Positions 1-12,779 of a DNA stretch of 64,000 bases are shown one piece after another. Under the pieces are notes generated by a model. It saw only the letters and a program-made list of their open reading frames with translations. It was not told the DNA's origin and searched no databases. Within the stretch, counting starts at the first letter, position 1. Each line of letters begins with the position of its first letter. The translations under genes and the position numbers were made by a program. The stretch is from positions 8,802,100 to 8,866,099 of the forward strand of contig CANTUZ010000025.1 in assembly GCA_947846985.1 (NCBI GenBank). The letters run 5' to 3'. Source of the DNA: Fratercula arctica (Eukaryota; Chordata; Aves; Charadriiformes; Alcidae).

Positions 1-214
1 GCTGGTGACATCATCCTGAGAGCTTAATACGGTTTTGTATATACTGTATCTATTTCATTATTTTCTTTTTATTTTATTATTAATATTTTATTAAAGTTGT
101 TTAGTTCCTTCTAAACTCATAAATCTCTGTCTCTCCTCCTCCTCTCCTTGGAGTGAGAAGTCGGGGAGAGCATCTGTCGTCTCGTCATTGGCCAATCTGG
201 CCTAAACCACAACT
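1..214 (+). mobile_element. 3' part of an ERVL-type LTR (family D), cut by window edge
   Basis: The sequence matches the last ~200 bp of the solo LTR at 3,983-4,700, including the 'ttattaatattttatta' stretch, the 'ttctaaactcataa' motif, the CT-rich run and the terminal 'ggccaatctggcctaaaccacaac'-like end. The 5' part lies outside the window, so it cannot be told whether this is a solo LTR or the end of a provirus. The exact 3' boundary is uncertain by a few bases. Confidence 0.75.
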
Positions 215-1742
215 CAGGTGTTTTTGAAGGGCTACTCCAAACTAAATAATTAAGACACATTTCCAAGGTTAAATATTAACATATTCAAAACATTTTGGAT
301 TACTAAAAACGTTTTAAATGATGACTTTAAGTAGCTAGTGCTACATCAGCATGAGCAGCTTCTAGTATTGCATTGGGTATAGGACTTCCCAGACTGCTTT
401 CTGCTCTTCCCACAGTATTTATACAACCATCTAATTCTGTATCAGCTGGAGAAAGAACTACTTCTGAAGGATGATAAATAATAAGATTCTCAATATATTT
501 ATTTGCAACAAACATTTTCTTAATTCTAGAAATCTGTTTTAGAAAACATATTTGTTTTATAATTTTCAGTAGAAAAAGAAAAACATGAAAGAAGTGTATT
601 ATCCCTTCAATCCCATAAATCTGAATAGACATACAAAACATCATTTGTTTTGGCCTTGATTAATGCCAACAGTTCTAAATCCATCTAGCTTCCACTCTAT
701 GTCTATGCTTACGAGATGTTTAACAATACCAACAAAGCTACAAAATAAATCTCTGGAGCTTATCTAAGCAGGGGGAATTCCAGTCTAGCATTTCTTCTTA
801 CTATATCCTATATAAATAATTTGCAGATAATAATGATAGTGGACAGCAGAACTGATCAAGACCTGCTGTAAGATAATAAATCCAAGACATTCCTGCAAGA
901 ATAATAAATACAGTTCTATCCATCGTTGTCCTTGGGTAGAAAGTTTGACTGGACTGCAGGAGGTGACTGAAGTAGAGGAGTTTGTTCTCTTGCAGGGAAT
1001 CCGTTCTCATATGCAAAGCATATCTGTGATTTCACTTGTGAGCTTGGAAAAGTCAAATTTTTCCTTGTTTCATGTTGTATTTGTAAAGAGGAAGGTAAGA
1101 GGATTCAAATGATTGTACGAAATTCTATAAGAGGACTGAGAAGAATTTATCCAGAACTTGAGAATACATGGTAAGAGCTAATAACCACATTCATCAAATT
1201 AACAGGTTGTAACTTGTTGCTTAAATCCATTCTTGGAACCATCGTCAGCCACTTACATTTCCTGAGCAATCTTCTTAACTATTCTCCCAGTTAAATGTTC
1301 AAAACAAGTTCACCTGTGATCAGCAACAGAAATGTTTCTGCGGTTTAAAGACAGTTAAGATCAGGGATTGCAATCAACTTCACAGTCAACCTAACTTTAA
1401 CAGTCTCAAAGTTTTACTGTAATGTGCGCTAGTTTTTAGCATCTCTTGTGAATACCAATGATCTAATTAAAATTGTCTTGTCATCTCCAGAGTCCCCTCA
1501 GGAGCAGAGAATATAGCAGATGCACTACTAGGGCATGGCAAAGAATGCTTTATGGGAATCTACATGTGGTTGACTGTGTACGGTATCAGTGCTGCATATC
1601 AGAAAAAATAGCTTATTTAAATTTAATATTTTGACAGAAATATTTTATTCACAATGGGAATGCATTGTGCAACTGAACAGTGATAACTGCATAAGGAATT
1701 TAAGTATAAAGCTCTAGAGATTGGAGTGTTACAGTAGTATTA
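215..1742. other. AT-rich flank, nothing recognised
   Basis: I see no conserved coding exon, structured RNA or clear repeat in this stretch. The short open frames here have no recognisable domain and look like chance. Confidence 0.5.
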
Positions 1743-1747
1743 CTAAT

Positions 1748-2246
1748 TGTGTGAGCTGATGCAGGCAGGACGCAGAACAACCACAAAACCACAGATGAAA
1801 GGCAAAGAACAAGTTTATTCTCGATATCTCACGGACTGGGGAATCTCCAAAGCAACACCTGGGCAGAGGCACGCAAGCAGGGGACGCAGGCACCGTGGAG
1901 TGAGAGAGAGTCCTTGTTAGCAAGAGTCCTTGGCAGCGAAAGAGTCCTTGTTAGCAAGAGCGGGCGCAGACTCCCTGTTCTCTCTGGTATTTAAAGGGTT
2001 CAAACAGGCATAGTCTTCCCACTGTGCTTTGATCTTCTTCAACAACAGGCCAGGATTCTCAAGCAGCTAGATAAGGTGTCCCTGAGTCCATCACAGACTT
2101 ATGTCATCTAAGTGCAAGTGTTTTTCTTGCAAGCACCCAAGACTGAATAACAATTAGTGTGATATATGTGTTTCCCAGCACCTCAGGTGCGAGTCCCTTG
2201 AGTGTATTTACAATCCTCCTTGCCGATCTTACGTTGCTTTCCCACA
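1748..2246 (-). mobile_element. Solo class II LTR (family B), 499 bp
   Basis: The element runs from TG to CA and is flanked by the direct repeat 'ctaat' at 1,743-1,747 and 2,247-2,251. An AATAAA polyadenylation signal reads on the minus strand near 1,815, which sets the orientation. The right two thirds match the LTR fragment at about 17,555-17,875 inside the class II provirus, which links the family to ERVK-like elements. The direct repeat is 5 bp exact; a sixth base is ambiguous. Confidence 0.8.
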
Positions 2247-2251
2247 CTAAT

Positions 2252-3604
2252 AAATATCTATAATAATAAAGGAAAATTTTAATTATGGATGGTGATCTTT
2301 CAATTAGGAAGTCCCATCATCCATAAAACAATGTTATTGAATGTTGCATTATTTCACTCTGCCATTGCTTTGGTTGAATAAGTAACTATGTCAAGGATAA
2401 ATTAATTCATATTAATCCATATATTAATCCATATACCGTTCATATAATGGGGTCTATGCATCACATCAAGACTTTAGGTTGTGTTGACAATGCAAAGACC
2501 ACAGACTGCATTAAAGGTAAGAACACAAGGTCCTGCCTGGGACAACTTATAATCAAAAAGCTGCAGATGACCCCCCACAACGGAATAAACCAACAAACCC
2601 CAGGTATTATGAAATTCAACTTACTTTATATTTATTTACCAAAGACTGCAAATGGACAGCCCATTTACAATAGGACTGGTGTTTTCCTTTTTTTTTTGCA
2701 ACACATAAAGCTGATGGTTTTAAAAGCAGTCTCCACTAAAAATAAGTGGATTCAGGAAGTCAAACTTTTTATATCTGTAGCAAGTCTACATGGAAAAAAA
2801 ACAACCACCAAAAACCAAAACAGCCTCACTTGACACACTCTTGTTGCTGTTCATCCATATTTGTAGCTTCCTTTTCATTGCTGAATTAGTAAAGCTTTCA
2901 TTTGGCATTTCCTCAAAATAACTGAAAATATTTACAAATAAAACAGATGAACAATGCTCAGAACACTCCATTCTTTTTCAGATGTCAATAGCAGGTGTTG
3001 TCTGAATAGAAAGGGAGGGAAAAATAGAAAAAGGCTACAGGCAAAATGTGGACATGCTCTTTTTTTGTGTCCCACTGACTTGCATTTTCTCATTCTAACC
3101 TTCACTCCTAAATAACTGCTCTCTTACTGCTTTTCATTTCACTTTATTTCATCATTCACAGGCATTCTCTGTTGCTGTTCAGCATTTTCCACCCTGTTTC
3201 TTCATGTTGGTATATGCTTCTCCTTTTCCCTTCCTTCCTTTCTTCCCTACTTCTTCATTACCCTTATGTTTAAAACCTGTACAAAATTCTGAAATATTTA
3301 ATAGCACTGATATTGCTGTCATTAAATCACTTCCCTAGTGCTCTATGGGGAAGAGCATTTCCAGTAACTGAATGTTAAGAAATGTTGATTCCAACAGTAC
3401 TAAATTTGAGAAGTGGAAAAGATGCTGAAGTAGTGGCAAATACAGTGGATGAAAATATCTGTCTCATGAGTTGACAAATAAACTTCCATGAAATGACAAA
3501 ATCTTTCATAAGACTGGGGAAGGTTGCAAAAGCAGATTTTACCTCTTATAGGAATATTTATAAGTTAATATTTCTTATGAAGCTGATATGATTTTTTGCA
3601 ATTC
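2252..3604. other. AT-rich flank, nothing recognised
   Basis: Only short open frames without domains and homopolymer runs are visible. No gene or repeat family could be supported. Confidence 0.5.
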
Positions 3605-5000
3605 CAAAAAGTCACAGAAGAATAGAATTGAAAAGGACCTTAAGGAGTCTATAATACAGTTTCCCTCCCAAGGGATGATTAACAACACGTATGTAATTTC
3701 TGACAGAAGATTGTCTAAACTTTTCTTAACAACCTTCAATTAAAGTCTCCTGTGGAAAACTAATCCAGACCTTCACTATCCTTACCATCAAAGAAAATTT
3801 TCAGTCTAACCTGAATATTGCTGCTGAAATTTATTAACTATTTCTATATTTCCTGAAAAAATTATTATTCCTTTCCTTATGCAGTAGCATTTTGTGTACT
3901 TGAGAACTGCTGTCATTTTCCCTCAGTCCTCTACTTCCAGTACATTCAGTCTCTGCAGAGTTCACGTTTTCTAGCCCACCTTTGTCCTGGTTTGAGGCAA
4001 AACAGAACCAATTTTCTGTTCAGTAATTTTACTTTTCACTTAAGCCTCTTCTAACTCTCTGAAATTAACAGCATATTGTGCAGAAGCTGTTCGCTCTCAG
4101 AGTGATAAGACCAACGTTTACAATTAGTACCAAGGAATGGTATGCAGAGAGGCTCTTGCTTATACTTATTGCTGTAACAACCAAGGTCAGCTAATTTTGT
4201 TATTTGCCCGGTTGGAGGGTTGGAAGTGGAAAGGCATAGAGGGGTTGCACCTGCGGGGAGGAGCAGACAGGACAGGTGACCCAAAACTGACCAACAGGGG
4301 TATTCCATCCCATCTGCCCCATGCTCAGTATAAAAGCTGAGGCACCAAAGGGTCAGTCCTCTTTCTTCAATGGCCTGGAGAACCCTGTCTGTTTGTCTGC
4401 CTTTGATCCCGATCCATGCATTCCTGACTCCTGATCCATGCATTCCTGACTCCTGACTTCCTGACTTCCTTTCCCAGTGCCTGCTGGTGATGTGATCATC
4501 ATCCTGTGAGCTCAAGACTGGTTTTGTATATATTTTTCATTATTTTCTTTTTATTTTTTTTATTAATATTTTGATCAAAATAGTTTAGTTTCTTCTAAAC
4601 TCATAAGTCTCTCTCTCTCTCTCCTTCCTCTCCTTGGAGAAAGAGGTGGGGGAGAGCATCTGTCACGTATTTAGTGGCCAGTCTGGCCCAAACCATGACA
4701 CCTTATAATTTTTTTCTCCCTTCCTCCCCCTTCTCTCCAAGTAGCACACATCTTGTTTGAAGTGCAAGGCACCAGACTGGATAGCGTACTCCAACTGGTA
4801 AAGCCAAGACTGAGTAAATATTAAGTGGAATTATTATTTCATGTATCTTGCTAGCTGTACCACTAATTATACCTCCTAGTATGATAGGGGTTTTTCTTCC
4901 TGATAGCTTCATCTTCACCTAAACAACAAAAATGCCTAGATCCTGTTCTATGGAGCTTTACCTACCCCAATCTTTTATTTTTATGGTGGATAACTTCTAC
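3605..5000 (-). mobile_element. Ancient, decayed CR1 LINE fragment
   Basis: The left end, 'tcacagaagaatagaattgaaaagg', is a degraded reverse complement of a CR1 3' end. Sequence to the right of the LTR inserted at 3,983 keeps degenerate CR1 text, for example a relic of the '...ctggacacagtactccagg...' segment near 4,770. Divergence is much higher than in the other CR1s of the window, and the right boundary is a guess. It is interrupted by the solo LTR at 3,983-4,700. Confidence 0.55.
3983..4700 (+). mobile_element. Solo ERVL-type LTR (family D), 718 bp
   Basis: It starts TGTCCTGGTTTGAGG and ends CCAAACCATGACA. The flanking repeat 'cctt' occurs at 3,979-3,982 and 4,701-4,704. A TATA box ('cagtataaaagctg') near 4,328 sits on the plus strand, fixing the orientation. 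Related copies lie at 1-214, 21,549-22,110 and 59,321-60,051. It is inserted in an ancient CR1. Confidence 0.85.
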
Positions 5001-5325
5001 CAAAGTGCAGTATCTTACACATTTCCTTACATAATTTCACAACATTTTTAAAGATGGTATCTTTGATTTGCCAGGATCACAATGAATTCTCATCTGTCTA
5101 AGTTCCAGCAGCTACCCCTTTCACATTCATGTCACTTAATTTAATAATCATATTCCAAATACTATCATCTGGGGGATATGGAAAACACTGAACAGAGCTG
5201 GACTCACAGCAGGCACCTGCTGAACCCCATTCAGTATTCCATGTTAACAGTAATGCATTGATTTGATTAAATCTCAAGCTGTTGTTCAAATATATTTGTC
5301 CTCCCTTAGCTTTGGTATTCCCCAG

Positions 5326-5655
5326 TGTCCTGGTTCCGGCAGGGACAGGGTTAAGTATTCCATGCCATGTGAGCCACGCCCACCCTGAGATTAAAAGGAA
5401 GGAGGGGGCAGGCAGTCGGGTTTGGAGCGGGCTGACACGTCCCAGGTCCGGACTGGTGGGGAGGGGCGGTTCCGTAATCGCGTTTGTATATTTCTCTGTC
5501 CGTGTTGTTGTTTTCTTGTTCCCTTTGCTGTTCTGTTAAACTGCCTTTGTCTCAACCCAAGAGTTTTGCCTTTTTCTTCTGATCCTTCCCGTACCGGGAA
5601 GTGCTGAGCGAGCGACACGTGGTTCTTTGTTGCCATCTGAGGCCAAACCACGACA
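5326..5655 (+). mobile_element. Solo ERVL LTR (family E), 330 bp
   Basis: It runs from TGTCCTGGTTCCGG to AAACCACGACA. A perfect 5-bp target duplication 'cccag' flanks it (5,321-5,325 and 5,656-5,660). The same LTR type bounds the ERVL proviruses at 23,151-28,470 and 37,219-43,338, so this is a solo LTR left by recombination of that ERVL family. Confidence 0.9.
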
Positions 5656-5660
5656 CCCAG

Positions 5661-7253
5661 AGAGAGGGGGAAGAAATAGCATATAAGCAGATATTAATCC
5701 ACAGTATATATATTCTATATATATGTAGCATATATTCCACATATATATATATTCTCCAGTCCCCTGTGATTACTCTTGGTGAGCTAAGGCAGGACTAGGG
5801 ATCTGGCCCTCTCAGTCTACCATGTAGCATGTAGCCTCTGTCTAAATACAAAGTTTGATGTAATTTTAAAAAATAATTTGTATATTAAATCTTCCTCTCT
5901 CATCATGAGTTTTAGCCTATGCAGGGAAAGTTTTGAATTTTGTTCATATTTGGGAATCTAACACGCTAACTTCAAAACTACAGTTCCCCTTGTCATTTAG
6001 AAGAATAGAACACAAAACCGTTCTTTGATTACACAGGAAAAACAAATGGGAATATGGACAACAGAGAAATGAGTGAGAAACGAAATGGGAAAAATAAGGA
6101 CAAAATATAGAGTAGAAAAGTAACATGAGAATAGAAGAACAAACAGAAGATGAAAACAGGCCAATTAAAAGAACATAGGGCATATACTGTGAAGAAATTA
6201 AAGCAAAGGAGCAATAGGACAAAGTTAAGAAGTCACCATTCTACCATTCTAAAATACCAGGAGAAAAAAAATATCTTTCTTTTGCTTTCATATGCCTTTT
6301 TTTTTGGTGATTTTCATGTTCTTAAATTCACAAGTTTATTCAGTTCTAGGTTTCCTTAAAACTCTCCCTGCTTTCAGTGAATGTCCTTGGAATAACATCA
6401 GGCAGCACCATCATTCTTAATCCTTTTCTAGGTTTTTCTAAAAGATAATGTAATATTTAAAGGTCGGGAAAGCAAAAAAGGAAGGTCCTCATTACTGTCC
6501 TTGTATGTCACACGTGCCCAGCCAGATTCTCAGAAGTGCACAGCATTCATCACGAACAACTACAGTTTTTGTTTTCTTTGTTTTGAGTTTAAAATTATAC
6601 CCATGAAATTAAAAAAAATGTGAATTTAGCAGGTTGACGAGCTTGGTGAAAGCAGGTTGACAACTCCTGATTAAGGAAAAGTACAACACAGGCACTCACT
6701 GTATGTTTCCATTAAGAATGGTTCAATTTTAGCGCAGTTACTCAGAGCAGCAAGGCTGAAAAGCTTGTAAGGCAGAATAAGCCCACTGAAATCACTGATC
6801 ATTTGATTCAACTTAATAAATTTGATTAAGCTTGATTAATATCTTTCAAACATGTAGCTAGTAACTAGTTATCAGGACAGGCAGAAGAGTGGAGATATAA
6901 AGTAGCCCATAAAGGCTTTTTCACAAAGGCCATACGCACATGGAAGACAGAAGAGGTTTCAAAGTACTGCTACCTCCAACGAGTTTACTAATTTAGAGTT
7001 GTATTCTCATCTTCATATAACGCAAACAGAATTCTGCCAAACTGACTAAGCCTGTGTGTCCAGTCTGATTTAGTTCCCAGACTTTAATTAGGTCACTAGT
7101 TCTGAGGGTTTTATTTGAATTATTCTTTGTAACAGCATAACTCTTGTGCTGTATTTATATTAGATACAGCAGTAAAGTTTTACTATCTTTGATGTGCTTT
7201 TGAAATCTGAAAACATTTGTCCTTCTTTAAATACTATCAAATCTTTGCTTTTT
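5661..7253. other. Non-coding flank with a short AT dinucleotide repeat
   Basis: A (TA)n-rich stretch lies at about 5,703-5,756. The rest is AT-rich sequence without recognisable exons or repeats. Confidence 0.5.
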
Positions 7254-9104
7254 AGAATCATAGAACAGTTTGGGTTGGAAGAGACCTTAAAGATCAACTA
7301 GTTCCAACCCCATCCATCCTGGCCTTGAACACTTCCAGGGATGGGGCATCTACATCTTCCCTGGGCAACCTGTTCCAGTGCCTCACCACCCTCACAGTAA
7401 AGAATTTCTTCCTAATATCTCATCTAAATCTCCCCTCTTTCAGTTTAAAACCATTACCCCTTGTCCTATCGCTACACTCCCTCATAAAGACTCCCTCCCC
7501 ATCCCTCCTGTAGGTACTGGAAGGCCGTTATAAGTTCTCACTGGAGCCTTCTCTTCTCCAGGCTGAATAACCCCAACTCTCTCAGCCTTTCTTCATAGGA
7601 GAGGTACTCAAGCCCTCTGATCATCTTCGTGGCCCTCTGCTGGACCGTCTCCAACAGGTCCATGTCCTTCTTGTGCTGAGGGCTCCAGAGCTGGACACAG
7701 TACTCCAGGTGGGGTCTCACGAGAGCAGAGTAGAGGGGCAGAATCACCTCCCTCGACCTGCTGGCCACTGTTCTTTTGATGCAGCCTAGGATACAGTTGG
7801 CTTTCTGGGCTGCAAGTGCGCATTGCCTGCTCATGTTGAGCTTCTCATCCACCAGCACCCCCAAGTCCTTCTCCTCAGGGCTACTCTCAAGCCATTCTCC
7901 GCCCAACCTGTATTTGTGCCTGGGATTGCCATGACCCAGGTGCAGGCCCGTGCATTTGTCCTGGTTGAACTTCATGAGATTGGCATGGGCCCACCTCTCA
8001 AGCCTGTCCAGGTCCCTCTGGATGGCATCCCTTCCCTCCAGCATGTCAGCCGCCCCACACAGCTTGGTGTCATCAGAAAACTTGCTGAGGGTGCACTCAA
8101 TCCCACTGTCCATATCACCGACAAAGATGTTAAACAGCCCTGGTCCCAGTACTGACCCCTGAGGAACGCCACTTGTCACTGATTGCCACGTTGACATTAA
8201 GACATTGACTGCAATCCTTTGAGTGCGGCCATCTAGCCAGTTCCTTATCCACCAAGTGGTCCATCCATCAAATCCATGCCTTTCCAATTTAGAGATAAAG
8301 ATGTTGTGCAGGACAGCGTCAAACGCTTTGCATAAGTCCATATGAATGATGTCGGTTGCTCTGCTCTTATCTACCAATGCTGTGGCAACATCGTAGAAGG
8401 CCACCAGATTTGTCAGGCATGACTTGCCCTTGGTGAAGCCATGTTGGCTGTCACCAATCACCTCCTTATTTTCCATGTGCCTCAGCAGAGTTTCCAGGAG
8501 GATCTGCTCCATGATCTTGCTGGGCACAGAGGTGAGACCAACCAGTTTGTAGTTCCCCGGGTCTTCCTTTTTTCCCTTTCTGAAAATGGGGAAAACGTTT
8601 CCCCTTTTCCAGTCAGGAGGAACTTCACCAGACTGCCACAACTTTTCAAATATAATGGAAAGCAGCTTAGCAACTTCATCTGCCAGCTCCCTCAGGACCC
8701 ATGGATGGATTTCATCAGGTCTCATGGACTTGTGTACCTTCAGGTTCCTCAGATGGTCTCAAACCTGATCTTCTCCTACAGTGGGTGGTTCTTTATCCTC
8801 ATAGCCCCTGTTTTTGCCTTCTGTGTCTTGGGCTGTGTGGTTAGAGCCCTTGCTGGTGAACACCGAGGTGAAAAAGTTATTCAGTACCTCAGCCTTCTCC
8901 ATATCCTGGGTGACCAGGTCTCCTGTTTCCTTCTGGAGAGGGCCCACATCTTCCCTAGTTTTCCCTTTACCCCTGACATACTTATAGAAGTTTTTCTTGC
9001 TATCCTTGATGCCCCTAGCCAGATTTAATTCTATCATCTGGGTTTTAGCTTGCCTAATCTGGTTCCTGGCCACTCGGACAATTTCTCTGTATTTCTCTCT
9101 GTAT
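7254..9104 (-). mobile_element. CR1 LINE, 5'-truncated, ORF2 reverse transcriptase
   Basis: The left edge 'agaatcatagaacagtttggg' is the reverse complement of a CR1 3' terminus. A long open frame on the minus strand (8,725 to 7,538, about 395 codons) gives a CR1 reverse transcriptase with '[14 protein letters not shown]', '[11 protein letters not shown]' and the catalytic box 'FSDDTKL' (usually FADD). The upstream part of ORF2 continues to about 9,100 ('[19 protein letters not shown]'), but a stop or frame change separates it from the RT frame. The endonuclease domain and ORF1 are missing, as is usual for 5'-truncated copies. Confidence 0.9.
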
Positions 9105-12100
9105 TCCTGAAAATCTTGAAAGAGAACTGATGAAATATTGTAAAAATAATATTTCTTTAAAAAAATGGAACATATCTTGGATTATCTGATTTATAATTTC
9201 TTTCATTCTCTGATTTAATGCATACAATATTTCTTAAATGGCAAAAATCTCACCGCAATAATCTCTAGCATTCTCAGGGCATGACTTAAGTGTTACAGTC
9301 TTTTGAAACACAGAGAAGGCAAGTAGAAGCAGACTAAGCCATTTTGACATTTTTGCTATCTTAAGCATGTTGTTTCACGCATTCATAACCAGGAGCAACA
9401 TGCCTATACTGGGCTGACAGCTACAAACTCACTGATGACTGCATTTTTTTAAAACTTACAGTGACTGCAATCAAAATAAGCCTCTTCCTCAGCGTCTCCA
9501 CTGCTAATATTCCACATGGACATTAGTTTACTTAGGAAACTTGGAAATTGTTGAGACTGACACAACAGAACTTAGAAAAATGTTCATATTTTCTTTGAGG
9601 GGTATCCACGTAAATTATTAAATCTACATAAATTATTAATCTACATAATTTATTTTTAGACATTTAAAAATAGACTCAGTTACTGTATTTTGGGTCCAAA
9701 ACACTGTACTGAGAGTATAATATTTTTCTATATCTTGTTATTAGACTAATAGACACTAAAAATATACTAATGCAAAATCTTTGCTACAAAATTATTTGAC
9801 TTGGTAAGCCCTGCACTGAGCACAGACTGAGGAGAAGGGGTGCAGAAGCTGCCACTACTGGAGGATCTCTGAAATCAGGAAGGCTAATGCTCAGCAATAA
9901 AAGACTTATTCATGGAATTAGACCAGAATAGTGCCTCCTGTGTCACTCCTTTCCCTAACTTCCCAGCCTGGAGGAAATGATTAATAAAAAAGAAATAGCC
10001 ACTGAAGCTATGATTCTCAAATGCATTATTACATTGTTATTTATGAGGGTTAAACAGTTTTACTCCACAGGAAGCGTGCTACAAAAATCAAATATTTTAC
10101 CTCCAGACACTAATCTGACCCTGCATTTCCAGGGAATAAATTTGTGCTCTGTTTAAAACGTACCATATTTACTTAGAAAGACAGTCAGTTCACCTTCTTT
10201 AAAAAAAATATTTCAAGAAATGTGAAAAAAGTCTCTGTTTTTATTCTTAAATTTTCATTTTCAATCTAACTTTAAAACTTTTTTTTTTATTTTCTGCCCT
10301 AAGGAAATCATGCAGAATTACTTTTCTGTGTTTTCTTCAGTACCTGTTTCTTGGTTTCTTCTTCTCTCTCTCTATCTCTTTCTACAGAAATAGTCTTTTT
10401 TGCCTTCTCTATTCCTTTGCTTCTTTTTCATCTTCTTTTTTTTCCTCCAAAGGCATCTCACATTTTTCAGCTAATTAGTGTCTCTTTCATAATTTATCTA
10501 GTCAATTACATTCTACTCATCCTTGGCAAATATTAACAGAAACCAAAGACCAGATAAACAAACAGATTAGATAAGGATTACTACAAAATGGAACAAGAGA
10601 TACTCCCAAGTAAAAAGTTAATCTCAGTTCATTTTTTAGAATTACAGTATGGGCTAGGTATAGCAAAACCTACATATTTACTTTTATTTCATTATGAGCT
10701 GTGGATTTGCTGAAGAATTTGACTATGTAACAGGCCAAGTACTCTCTGAACTTATTTCAAGATCACCTCCCCATGCTCTTTAGAGGCTGCTGCAAGAGGG
10801 AACACCAAGCCCTGCTTGTTGTAATCCATTAAACATCAGGAGACTAAGCTAGAATAAGGCCATTTGTGACAGGAACTCTAGTTCAGACAAGAGGAAAGAA
10901 TCATGTTTCTCTCTTTTCAGGCAAGTGTTGCAGCATATATACCTCTGTTTTCTCAGGAGAGCATTTTGTTTCCTGGTGGTATATATTTTCAAACCGAGTC
11001 TTATTGTTCCTGGTGCCGCCCCCACGACAGCATTTGGTGGCTTAGCTTGGAGCTCTTCCCCCCAGCCCGAAAACTGGGATGCCTACAAAAAATCATTGTT
11101 TCTTTTGCATCCCAGACTGACTTGTTCCCTGTCACTCCTGCTTCTCTAATGTAACCCTGGGGTGCCAAATTCATCATGTTCCATAATGATTTCAGAGGTC
11201 AGCTGGAAGAATTAAGAAAACATGAGGTCTTATAAATTAACAAAAGATCACCAGATCTATTTCCAAATGTGGACATATTGAAAATATAAACAATCAGGAG
11301 TGAACATGCTGTAGATCACTGGGACTTCAAAACTGTTCCAGATGTTGGCTGAAGGGTAAAACTCAGCTCTGACTCAGCTTTATACAGGGCAGATTTATTG
11401 CCAGGAAATAAATTCTAACCTTTTTAAAAAATCAGTGGGACTTCTGCCATTGACTTCAAGGGACCAGAACTTCAGCCAAGACAGGTAATGTACAAGCAAA
11501 CATGCTGCACTCTTTGGTAGATTTTTTGTTCTTTAGTATTAGTATTATTTCATTATTGGTATTACAGTAGCTCTTAGAGACCTGAAATAAGACTAGAACA
11601 TATGACTAAAATGATACATGATCAACAATTAAAACACTAGCATTAATGTGTCATAGTACTGCATTTTAATTTCCCTTTACAAATATATATGTTTTGTTCC
11701 ATACAAGTGTAAGGAGAAGATGTGTTCATTTTGCTTTTTGCCAGTATTCAAATATTTCCCTTGTCATTAGGTGATGGTTTTTATGTGTATGGAAGTAATA
11801 TGATGTCTTTGCTCAAAGCTTGTGTTCATGCAGCACCAAATTCAAGCATTTCTTTCCTATGAGTAATAGAATTAAGTTTAATAAGAAAAGAAAATGTGGT
11901 GTCCTTAAAATAGCAAATTGCAAGTTCTTGCTGCTCTGGATGCTGAAGACCTACTAGCATGTTTACAAGGTAGCATTATAATTACAAGGTCAGGTTTTTT
12001 TTACCTAAAGTGATGACAGTGCTTGCAAGCACTGCAAACCCATCAACACTAACACACATCCAATAGCTTCTATTTCTGGGAAAACAGCAGGAAATTTCTA

Positions 12101-12779
12101 AAAAGAGTTTCAAAGTAGACTAGATAGACAATGTCCAGACTCAGGTAGATACCAGGGTGTCTGTGTTACAGTAATGCTCAGCGAAGCCTGAAAAGATGTC
12201 CTCAAGGGTTTAAGTGTGTGATGTATTTGGTGTTCCCTTGGTACCAAGAACATTACTGAAGCATAAAAAACTTCTATTTAATGTCCTGAAGAAATAAAAT
12301 TATACCAGAAGAGAGGTAAACTCCTAAAAGGCCACAGCTACCTGGCTACAGACAGGAATAGGACCAGCCCTGGAGCTGAAGCTGGCCCAGCCTGTAGCTT
12401 GCCCCAGGGCAATGGGGTCCCTGAGGGGCCCTAGGGAAGGTGGCTGCAGAGAGTGCGGGCACAGCCCTGCAGCCCTCTGCATCAGAGGGGCCAGTGCCCA
12501 AGGCCTGGGGGGACTGTGAGCCTGTTGAACTGCAACTGCACTGTTGTGCTGGAGCACAGAGGGAACAATTTCTCTTATCGATTATTATTTAATCTTTTCT
12601 ACAATGAACAAATACAATCTACAGTGTAGTTGCATCACACTCTCCAAACATTTTTCTTAGACCCCCAAAATAAGATGTTTTTTAGTGAAAGAGAATAAAT
12701 CTGAGCAGTGAACCAAGTCTTCCTTAAATAGAGAAATATTTTCTAAGTAATCTATCAACTTCAGCAAAAGCTGCACTGG
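9105..12779. other. Upstream flank of RGS7BP, nothing recognised
   Basis: The sequence is mostly AT-rich. A GC-richer patch at about 12,340-12,550 ('ggccccaggg', 'gcctgggggg' runs) has one 77-codon open frame without any domain. I could not support a gene, RNA or repeat family. Confidence 0.45.

Noticed and set aside
5321..5660. Possible short gene in the GC-rich block at 5,330-5,660
   Set aside because: The block is a solo LTR with TG/CA ends and a perfect target duplication. The frames recur at 56,394-56,725.
7823..8155. Plus-strand open frames over the CR1 at 7,254-9,104, and similar ones over other CR1 and ERV blocks
   Set aside because: They are complements of the real RT or pol frames and recur wherever the same repeat recurs.
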